A stretch of 64,000 nt of DNA from Burkholderiales bacterium. GTDB taxonomy: Bacteria; Pseudomonadota; Gammaproteobacteria; Burkholderiales; Ga0077523. Below the pieces are notes generated by a model, which saw nothing but the letters and a program-made list of their open reading frames with translations, ran no database searches and was not told the origin of the DNA. The first letter of the stretch is position 1. Each line of letters opens with the position of its first letter. The DNA lies in contig JAIESW010000037.1 of the NCBI GenBank assembly GCA_019745565.1, positions 23,952 through 87,951 on the forward strand, in the 5' to 3' direction. This document shows, piece by piece, positions 58,472 through 64,000 of the stretch. The position numbers were made by a program, and so were the translations under genes.

Positions 58472-58498
58472 TTAAGTTTCCTCCGGGGGGGCCGTAAC
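58472..58498 (+). promoter_or_regulatory. Sigma-28 promoter of motC
   Basis: TTAAGTTT (58472-58479), an 11-base spacer and GCCGTAAC (58491-58498) match the sigma-28 consensus TAAAGTTT-N11-GCCGATAA at 7 and 5 of 8 positions. It is 60 bases before the motC start. FliA encoded upstream in this window is the matching sigma factor. Confidence 0.75.
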
Positions 58499-58557
58499 TC
58501 AGGTCGGGACGCCGCCAAGGCGTCCGCGCTCGCGTTCGCGCCTCACAACAGCCCTCC

Positions 58558-59310
58558 ATGGACATCCTCAGCATCATCGGCCTGATCGTCGCCGCCGTGG
58601 CCATACTCGGCGGCCAATGGCTGGAGGGAGGCCATGCGGCGGCGTTGGTGCAGGCAGCGGCGTTCGTCATCGTGGTCGGCGGTACGCTGGGAGCCGTCAT
58701 GCTGCAGTACCCGCTGGCGGTCTTCGCGCTCGGCATGCGCATGGGGCGCTGGGCGTTCCAGCCGCCGCCGTGCGAGTACCGGGCCCTGATCCGGCGCATC
58801 GTGAACTGGAGTAACACGGCGCGCCGTGGCGGTCTGCTCGCGCTCGAGCCGCAGCTGGGTGCGGCCGGGGGGACCTACGAACGCAAGGGGCTGCAACTGC
58901 TGATCGACGGCGCCGAACCCCAGGTCCTGCGCGAGATCCTGGAGCGTGACATCGACACGTTCGACGAGTCCCACCGCAGCGCTGCGAAGATCTGGGAGTC
59001 GGCGGGCGGCTATGCGCCGACGGTCGGCATTCTCGGCGCGGTGCTGGGGCTGATCCATGTGATGGAGAACCTGTCCGATCCTTCGAAGCTGGGCGCCGGG
59101 ATTGCCGTGGCCTTCGTGGCCACCGTCTACGGCGTCGGCTCAGCGAACCTGCTGTTCCTGCCGCTCGCGGGGAAGCTGAAGGCCGTGATCGGGCGTGAAG
59201 TGAAACGCCGCGAGATGTTGATCGACGGGCTGGTGGCCATCGCCAACGGCGACAATCCGCGCGTGATCGAAGGCCGGCTCTCGGGCTATCTCGCCGAGGG
59301 CGACCGGTAA
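58558..59310 (+). CDS. motC: Flagellar stator protein MotC (MotA family)
   Basis: Proton-channel stator subunit of 250 residues with four membrane helices. The start MDILSIIGLIVAAVAILGG and short total length match the MotC (second stator) form of Pseudomonas rather than E. coli MotA. The cytoplasmic loop has the charged residues that contact FliG, and the proline motifs of helices 3-4 are present (GGYAPTVGILGAVLGL). It is followed by motD after a 78-base family C repeat. Confidence 0.93.
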   Translation: MDILSIIGLIVAAVAILGGQWLEGGHAAALVQAAAFVIVVGGTLGAVMLQYPLAVFALGMRMGRWAFQPPPCEYRALIRRIVNWSNTARRGGLLALEPQLGAAGGTYERKGLQLLIDGAEPQVLREILERDIDTFDESHRSAAKIWESAGGYAPTVGILGAVLGLIHVMENLSDPSKLGAGIAVAFVATVYGVGSANLLFLPLAGKLKAVIGREVKRREMLIDGLVAIANGDNPRVIEGRLSGYLAEGDR

Positions 59311-59388
59311 AGTGCGGCCCCACCGATGAGCCCGCAGCCTCTCCCCCCGAGGGGGCCGGTCTTCTTGTGGGCCGGCGAGGTCTGATCT
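59311..59388. repeat. Intra-operonic repeat family C between motC and motD (short)
   Basis: A shortened copy: CCCGCAGCCTCTCCCCCC, GAGGGGGCC, then GGCCGGCGAGGTCTGA ahead of the motD GTG. It aligns with the start and end modules at 41217 and 49469. GAGG (59377-59380) lies 8 bases before the GTG and is the only Shine-Dalgarno sequence of motD. Confidence 0.75.
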
Positions 59389-60180
59389 GTGGCGCGGCGC
59401 CGACGCGAGGAGGAGCACGAGAACCACGAGCGGTGGCTCGTTTCGTACGCTGACTTCATCACCCTGCTGTTCGCGTTCTTCGTCGTGATGTACGCGATTT
59501 CGCAGGTGAACGAGGGCAAGTACCGGGTGCTGTCCGATGCCTTGCTGCAGGCCTTCAAGCCGGCCGACCGGCCGCCCGCGCGGCTGCAGCCGGAACCGCG
59601 GCGCGACAGCCAGCCGGCCGTCGTGCCGTTGCCCATCAAGTTGCCGGCGGATGCCAACCGCCGCCGCGTCGAGGCGAAGATGAAGGGAATCGCCGACGAC
59701 ATCCGCAAGGTCCTGGAGCCGCTGGTGAAGGAGGGTCAGGTCCGGGTCACCGAGAGTCCGCGCGGCATCGCGGTGGAGATCAACGCGAGCGTGCTGTTCG
59801 CGTCCGGTCAGGCTGAACTGAACGAAGACTCGATCCGCTCGCTGGTGGCGGTGGCGCAGGTGCTGGCCGGGCCGGGGAACGCGATCGAGGTCGAAGGGCA
59901 CACCGACAACTCGCCCATCGGCACCACCCTGTTCCCGTCGAACTGGGAGCTGTCGGCGGCACGCGCGAGCCGGGTGGTACGTCTGTTCACCCAGGCCGGC
60001 GTGGCTCCCGAACGCATGTCCGCCGTAGGCTATGGCGAGTATCGGAACGTCGACACCAACGACACGCCGGAGGGCAGGGCGCGCAATCGGCGGGTGACGG
60101 TGATGATCCTGCCGGCCGGCGAAGGCGGCCCCGCGCCGACCGAGGCCCCGGCACCGGAAGAACCTGCTCAGACACCCTAG
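59389..60180 (+). CDS. motD: Flagellar stator protein MotD (MotB family)
   Basis: Stator partner of 263 residues. A basic N-terminus precedes the single membrane helix with the proton-binding Asp22 (YADFITLLFAFFVVMY). The C-terminal OmpA-like peptidoglycan-binding domain is complete (EGHTDNSPIG, NWELSAARASRVVRLF, NRRVTVMI). A proline/glutamate-rich tail closes it. The GTG start relies on the repeat-derived ribosome site. The stop overlaps the flgN stop on the other strand by 3 bases. Confidence 0.94.
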   Translation: MARRRREEEHENHERWLVSYADFITLLFAFFVVMYAISQVNEGKYRVLSDALLQAFKPADRPPARLQPEPRRDSQPAVVPLPIKLPADANRRRVEAKMKGIADDIRKVLEPLVKEGQVRVTESPRGIAVEINASVLFASGQAELNEDSIRSLVAVAQVLAGPGNAIEVEGHTDNSPIGTTLFPSNWELSAARASRVVRLFTQAGVAPERMSAVGYGEYRNVDTNDTPEGRARNRRVTVMILPAGEGGPAPTEAPAPEEPAQTP

Positions 60181-60662
60181 GCCGTACCGAAGTCCCGGCC
60201 GCTGCGGCCCGTCGCCAGGGTCGTCGAGCCGTCCGGTCCATAGCCAGCGGTGTTCTGTGCGGCGGCCTGCAGGGCCGCGAGGGCGGATTGGTTGAACCGC
60301 AGGCGCGTCTCGATGAGCGCACCGTTCGCTTCGTTCAACTTCTGTGCATGGGCGGCGCGCTCGAGCAGGGAACTCCAGAGCTTGGACAAGCGCGCGCCGT
60401 CGGCCCCGCCCTCAGCGATCATCCATTGCGCCATCCCGGTGCGGTCCGCCTCGAAGCCGGCCGCGCGGAGGTAGGTGCGCCGCTCCTCGAACAAGCGCGA
60501 GAGCTGCACGACTTTGTCGGACTTGGCGTGAGCCAGCGCCGGCAGCGCGTCGATGTCATTGCCGGCGAGGGCGGCGCTTTCCGCCTCCAGCACGCCGACG
60601 AACTCCTCGAAGGCCGCGTGCTCGGTTTCGAGGGCCGTAATGAAGCGAGCTCGGTCGGACAC
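60177..60662 (-). CDS. flgN: Flagellar export chaperone FlgN
   Basis: Cytosolic chaperone of 161 residues for the hook-filament junction proteins FlgK and FlgL. The sequence is almost entirely helical with heptad-like leucines (LETEHAAFEEFVGVLEAESAAL). FlgN is poorly conserved, so the assignment rests on size, helical pattern and its place behind flgM. It is expressed with flgM from the sigma-28 promoter. Confidence 0.85.
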   Translation of the reverse strand: MSDRARFITALETEHAAFEEFVGVLEAESAALAGNDIDALPALAHAKSDKVVQLSRLFEERRTYLRAAGFEADRTGMAQWMIAEGGADGARLSKLWSSLLERAAHAQKLNEANGALIETRLRFNQSALAALQAAAQNTAGYGPDGSTTLATGRSGRDFGTA

Positions 60663-60682
60663 CGGCTCCCTTTGCTTTGGCG

Positions 60683-60991
60683 TCAGCTCTTCTGGCTGAG
60701 CAGGTATTCCCGGACCGTGGCGATGAGCTTGTCGGCCACCACTTCGGAGTCGACGTTGAAGTGGCCTTCGGAAATGGCCTGCTTGATCGCGCTCACGCGC
60801 GCGACATCGACCACGCTCACGTCCGCGAGGCGGCTTTCGAGCGCCTGCAGCTGCGACGAGAGCGACGTGATCGCCACGCGGTCGCCGCCGGCACGGCTCG
60901 GGGCTGGAGTCTGCCCGACCGGCTTCCCGCTGATCGCGTCCTGCGGGGCGCTGACTCCGGTGGGTTTACCGATCGAGTTGTTGATCTTCAC
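60683..60991 (-). CDS. flgM: Anti-sigma-28 factor FlgM
   Basis: Exported anti-sigma factor of 102 residues that holds FliA until the hook is complete. The N-terminus is unstructured (MKINNSIGKPTG). The C-terminal half has the FliA-binding helices (VDVARVSAIKQAISEGHFNVDSEVVADKL, quoted in part). Its own sigma-28 promoter is visible upstream, forming the usual feedback loop. Confidence 0.93.
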   Translation of the reverse strand: MKINNSIGKPTGVSAPQDAISGKPVGQTPAPSRAGGDRVAITSLSSQLQALESRLADVSVVDVARVSAIKQAISEGHFNVDSEVVADKLIATVREYLLSQKS

Positions 60992-61043
60992 GATGATCCT
61001 TTGTTGACGTATGGGCTGAGGGAATTCCCCTCGCCCGAACCCG

Positions 61044-61071
61044 TTTACGGCCGCAACACGCGATAACTTTA
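61044..61071 (-). promoter_or_regulatory. Sigma-28 promoter of flgM-flgN
   Basis: On the minus strand TAAAGTTA (61064-61071), a 12-base spacer and GCCGTAAA (61044-61051) match the sigma-28 consensus at 7 and 6 of 8 positions. It lies 53 bases before the flgM start in the flgA-flgM gap. The -10 GCCGTAA is the same variant as in the motC promoter. Confidence 0.75.
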
Positions 61072-61169
61072 GGACGAATGCGTAACGGCCGCGCGGAATC
61101 CGCGGTATTTCAACGACCTGAGGCTTCGACCCGCAGTTGGCGAGAACGGCGACATGTCGCGCCCAGGCG

Positions 61170-61859
61170 TCACTTTACCTCGACCACGCCGGTTGCGCTC
61201 GCCTGACCGCGGACCACCCTGCCGGATGCCGCGCGGACCTGCACGGTCTCGCCCAGTGCCGCGTTCCCAAGCGCGCGACCTTCGGAACTCACCCTGAAGC
61301 CGTCGCCCGCGAAGATGATCCGCACGTTCTGGCCCTGCGTCACCACGTAGGCGCCGCGCAGCATCTCCGCCCGCAGGGGCAGGCCTGCCGCCACCGAGAT
61401 GTTCGGAATGCGCCCCACGGCCTGGGACCGTTCGGTGAGCACGCCGGCCGGCAGTTGCGACAGGTCGACGCGCTGGGCCGTCACATCCTGATCGGCCAGC
61501 GGTTCGCCGCGCGCCAGCGGGCGGGCCGTGAACAATGCCTCCGCCATGACCTTGACCGTTACCGGAACGATGATCGACCAGCTCTCGGGCTTCTGGCACC
61601 GTACACCGACGTTGCTGCGGCCCCAGAGGCGGGTGCCGGCGGGCAAGTAGGTCTGCAGGCTCTGGCAGGCGCTCAGCTGCAGGCGTTCGTCGAGCGGACC
61701 GACTTCGATCTCGACCTCGCCGGGCAGCTTGGCAGCCTGGCCGCGCGCGAACTCGAAGACCGCCTTGCGCAGCGCTTCCAGATCCTGGTTCTGCGCGACC
61801 GCGCTGCCGGCGTCGAACCCGAGCACGATCAGCAGAAATCGCAACGTCCAGCGCGTCAT
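61170..61859 (-). CDS. flgA: Flagellar P-ring assembly chaperone FlgA
   Basis: Periplasmic chaperone of 229 residues needed for P-ring (FlgI) formation. A signal peptide (1-22) leads to the FlgA/SAF domains (ARPLARGEPLADQDVTAQRVDL, and the C-terminal GDGFRVSSEGRALGNAALGE). Two cysteines in the middle (LSACQSLQ, GVRCQKPES) can form the usual disulfide. It precedes flgM in the same direction. Confidence 0.93.
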   Translation of the reverse strand: MTRWTLRFLLIVLGFDAGSAVAQNQDLEALRKAVFEFARGQAAKLPGEVEIEVGPLDERLQLSACQSLQTYLPAGTRLWGRSNVGVRCQKPESWSIIVPVTVKVMAEALFTARPLARGEPLADQDVTAQRVDLSQLPAGVLTERSQAVGRIPNISVAAGLPLRAEMLRGAYVVTQGQNVRIIFAGDGFRVSSEGRALGNAALGETVQVRAASGRVVRGQASATGVVEVK

Positions 61860-61914
61860 GGGACGCGATTGTAGAGGGCGCGCTGCCGCCGTGCACGAAT
61901 GCTCGCAAGGAGAC

Positions 61915-61941
61915 TCAATTTGACTGTGGAATTGACGATAA
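61915..61941 (+). promoter_or_regulatory. Sigma-28 promoter of the diguanylate cyclase gene
   Basis: TCAATTTG (61915-61922), an 11-base spacer and GACGATAA (61934-61941) match the sigma-28 consensus at 5 and 7 of 8 positions. The site is 110 bases before the ATG. A sigma-70 reading is poor because the TTGACT nearby has a spacer of only 11 bases. Confidence 0.6.
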
Positions 61942-62050
61942 TCCTCCGACGTCCCAGTCCTGCCTGAAATGAAACGAACCCCAAGTTCCCGCTGGTCGCT
62001 GCCCCTTGAAGGAGCGCGTCAGCACCTTGGGGCCGTCCGACAGCATTGAC

Positions 62051-63787
62051 ATGGCCGAGTCCCAGAATCCCACTGACATCGCTCGCGAGACCCTGAAGTT
62101 ACTGGCCACCCGGCGCATGCCGCCGACGCCGCAGAACTACCAGAGGATCTACAACGAGATCACCGGGACCGATGCGCGGGACGAGAACGGCAACGGCCGG
62201 CTCGCCACGGCGTTGCGCGGGCTCGGCGCCGGCAACAGCAATGGGGTCGAGGCCACGATGCGCAGCCTGGCGCGCTCGGCCGAGCAGCAAGCGTGGGAGG
62301 AGTTCGCGAAGACGCTGGACGCGGCGCTGCGCGATCGCAACGCCAACGCCGAACTGGGGCCGGTGCTGCGCGAACTGCTGCGCCAGCTCGATCTGCAGCA
62401 CCGCGGCATCACGCCGGCACGCAAGCGCGAGGGGCTCGAGCGGCTGCTGATCTCGTTCGGCGGCGACCCGCAGCTCGCTGCCAAGCTGAAGGGGTTGATG
62501 CGGTCCTGGACCGAGGAGGCGTCTGCCGTGCTCGCCTCGCCGGCGCCGGTCGGGGGGGCAACCCCGGGCGTGAGTGCCGAGGCAGGCGGCGGTGCCGAGG
62601 TCAGCGAACTGGTCGCGAGCATCCTCGAGAACGGAGTCGGTGCGCGGATCGACCGCTACCCGGACATCTATGGCGATGTCATGCAGCTCGCGCGCCGCGC
62701 CCGCGAGTCCGCCAAGCCTGACGACTGGGCGCGCCTCGCGGCCCAGCTGAAGCAGTTCTGGCTCAAGGTGGAACTGCGCGTCGAACCCGACCAGGAGCTG
62801 CTGGACAACCTGATGCGGCTTCTCGGCCTGGTGGTGAACAACCTGGGTGAACTGGTCGACGACGACCAGTGGGTCCACGGCCAGATCGCCATCCTGCGCG
62901 ATCTCATCAACCTGCCGGTCGAACTCGTCACGATCCGGGAAGCGGAGCGCCACTTGAAGGAAGTCATCTTCAAGCAGACGCAGTTGAAGTCGAGCCTGCG
63001 CGAAGCCAAGGCGACCCTGAAGAGCCTGCTCGCGGTGTTCGTGGAGCGCCTGGGCGAGGTGACCGAGGACACCGTCGACTACCACGGCAAGATCGAACGC
63101 TATGCCAATCGCATCAGCGCCACCGACAATCTCGAGGGGCTGCGATCCCTGATCGACGACCTCATGTCCGACACGCGCTCCATGCAGGTGGACATGCTCC
63201 GCTCGCGCGACGAGTTGGTCGAGGCGCGCCAGCAGACCCACAGCGCCGAGCAGCGGGTGCATGAACTGGAGGGGGAACTGGAGCGCGTCAGCGGCCAGGT
63301 GCGGGAGGATCAGCTGACCGGGGCACTCAACCGGCGCGGCATGGAAGATGCGATGGAGCGCGAGATCGCCCGGGCCAAGCGTTCAAAGAAGCCGCTGTGC
63401 GTGGCGGTGCTCGACGTGGACAACTTCAAGCGCCTGAACGATACCCACGGCCACTCCGCCGGTGACGCAGCGCTGGTGCATCTCGCCAAGGTCATCAAGC
63501 ACACGGTCCGGCCCACGGACGTCATCGCCCGTTTCGGCGGCGAGGAGTTCGTGATCATCCTGACCGAGACCGGGCAGGGCGAGGCGGTCAGTGTGGTCCA
63601 GCGCCTGCAGCGCGAGTTGACCCGCCGGTTCTTCCTGCACAACAACGAGCGGCTGCTGATCACTTTCAGCGCCGGCGTGGCCGAGTTCCGGCAGAGCGAT
63701 TCGGAAGAGTCCTTGTTTCAACGCGCCGACAAGGCCATGTATCAGGCCAAGGTGCAGGGTAAGAACAGAGTCGTTCCAGCTGAATGA
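62051..63787 (+). CDS. GGDEF diguanylate cyclase with helical N-terminal domain
   Basis: Predicted cytoplasmic c-di-GMP synthase of 578 residues without membrane helices. About 400 helical residues, with a coiled-coil stretch near 385-425 (SAEQRVHELEGELERVSGQV), precede the GGDEF domain: DQLTGALNRRG, then the active site GGEEF at 496-500 and an intact inhibitory site Arg487-x-x-Asp490. The ATG at 62051 lacks a clear ribosome site; a TTG at 62027 with GAAGGAG upstream is an alternative. Its last ~60 bases recur after a family B element. Confidence 0.92.
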   Translation: MAESQNPTDIARETLKLLATRRMPPTPQNYQRIYNEITGTDARDENGNGRLATALRGLGAGNSNGVEATMRSLARSAEQQAWEEFAKTLDAALRDRNANAELGPVLRELLRQLDLQHRGITPARKREGLERLLISFGGDPQLAAKLKGLMRSWTEEASAVLASPAPVGGATPGVSAEAGGGAEVSELVASILENGVGARIDRYPDIYGDVMQLARRARESAKPDDWARLAAQLKQFWLKVELRVEPDQELLDNLMRLLGLVVNNLGELVDDDQWVHGQIAILRDLINLPVELVTIREAERHLKEVIFKQTQLKSSLREAKATLKSLLAVFVERLGEVTEDTVDYHGKIERYANRISATDNLEGLRSLIDDLMSDTRSMQVDMLRSRDELVEARQQTHSAEQRVHELEGELERVSGQVREDQLTGALNRRGMEDAMEREIARAKRSKKPLCVAVLDVDNFKRLNDTHGHSAGDAALVHLAKVIKHTVRPTDVIARFGGEEFVIILTETGQGEAVSVVQRLQRELTRRFFLHNNERLLITFSAGVAEFRQSDSEESLFQRADKAMYQAKVQGKNRVVPAE

Positions 63788-64000
63788 GTCGACTGTCGGC
63801 GCCGCATCCCGCTGCGGGGTCGCACCTTGCGCCTCGGGGCGCAAGGCACTGCTCCGCCCTTCGCGGTCGCCCGACAAGGCCATGCACCAGGCCAAGGTGC
63901 AGGGTAAAAACAGAGTCGTTCCGGCTGAATGAGTCGACTGTCGGCGCCGCATCCCGCTGCGGGGTCGCACCTTGCGCCTCGGGGCGCAAGGCACTGCTCC
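63726..64000. repeat. 145-bp tandem repeat: gene 3' end plus family B element
   Basis: The unit 63726-63870 contains the last 62 bases of the diguanylate cyclase gene, a 22-base link and the 61-bp family B core (63810-63870). It starts again at 63871 and continues to the window end, 130 bases of the second copy being visible. The noncoding parts are identical; the gene part differs at four bases in three codons, two of them synonymous. The hairpin is CCTTGCGCC-TCGG-GGCGCAAGG. Confidence 0.92.

Noticed and set aside
63726..64000. Duplicated gene end as a template/variable repeat of a diversity-generating retroelement
   Set aside because: Differences are not concentrated at adenines and no reverse transcriptase gene is present.

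Overview
The window reads as ordinary chromosome of a high-GC, motile, respiring Gram-negative bacterium, most likely a betaproteobacterium. The supporting features are a complete System I cytochrome c maturation operon, a homodimeric-type pyruvate dehydrogenase E1, an IscR-headed SUF cluster, a polar-type flagellar set (flhB-flhA-flhF-flhG-fliA, motC-motD, flgA/flgM/flgN), paired DUF4124 proteins, and outer-membrane proteins of MipA and beta-barrel type. No plasmid, phage, integron, CRISPR or complete insertion sequence is visible. No rRNA or tRNA gene was recognised.

Layout. 0.6-6.3 kb: ccmABCDEFGH, almost every junction an ATGA overlap. 6.4-9.8 kb: an orphan heavy-metal type RND pump and a 47-residue leftover ORF. 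9.7-20.3 kb: housekeeping genes on both strands (acyltransferase, hexose-6-phosphate mutarotase, Bcr-type efflux, aceE with a divergent Lrp regulator, a long MipA-type protein, the displaced ccmI fused translationally to mltB). 20.3-22.4 kb: a meta-cleavage trio (decarboxylase, hydratase, RidA-type deaminase). 22.5-24.4 kb: a Xre/RES toxin-antitoxin pair coupled to an alkA-type glycosylase. 24.4-30.4 kb: acyl-CoA dehydrogenase, AraC regulator, MOSC protein, a small membrane/secreted pair facing an Xre regulator over a clean palindromic operator, and a phosphoesterase. 30.3-35.5 kb: mutS, suhB, trmJ, cysE. 35.5-42.8 kb: iscR-sufA-sufB-sufC-sufD-sufS-sufU-nfu-Rieske ferredoxin. 42.9-48.2 kb: three DUF4124 paralogues, three YceI paralogues with cytochrome b561 and a MarR regulator, and an outer-membrane barrel. 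48.3-64 kb: motility, interrupted by a four-gene accessory block (54.7-58.2 kb).

The genes cooperate in recognisable modules. Ccm proteins export haem and attach it to cytochromes. The SUF cluster builds Fe-S clusters under an IscR-type box that overlaps the iscR promoter. The flagellar block holds the export gate (FlhA/FlhB), the polar placement GTPase and its activator (FlhF/FlhG), sigma-28 (FliA) and its antagonist FlgM, and a stator pair. Three good sigma-28 promoters lie upstream of motC, flgM and a diguanylate cyclase, so FliA probably ties c-di-GMP synthesis to flagellar assembly.

The most unusual content is between genes. Four dispersed repeat families are present. (A) A 91-95 bp palindromic element with covarying hairpins; half copies occur too, one of them inside the aceE reading frame, and a full copy lies between antitoxin and toxin. 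(B) A 61 bp element with a covarying hairpin that follows the stop codons of fliA and of the diguanylate cyclase, each time followed by a second copy of that gene's own 3' end. (C) A GC-rich intra-operonic element between sufS/sufU, flhB/flhA and motC/motD that supplies the Shine-Dalgarno sequence of the next gene in two cases. (D) A 9-bp periodic ACGAAGGAC inverted-arm repeat. Family B with its duplicated gene ends is the best candidate for an undescribed system.
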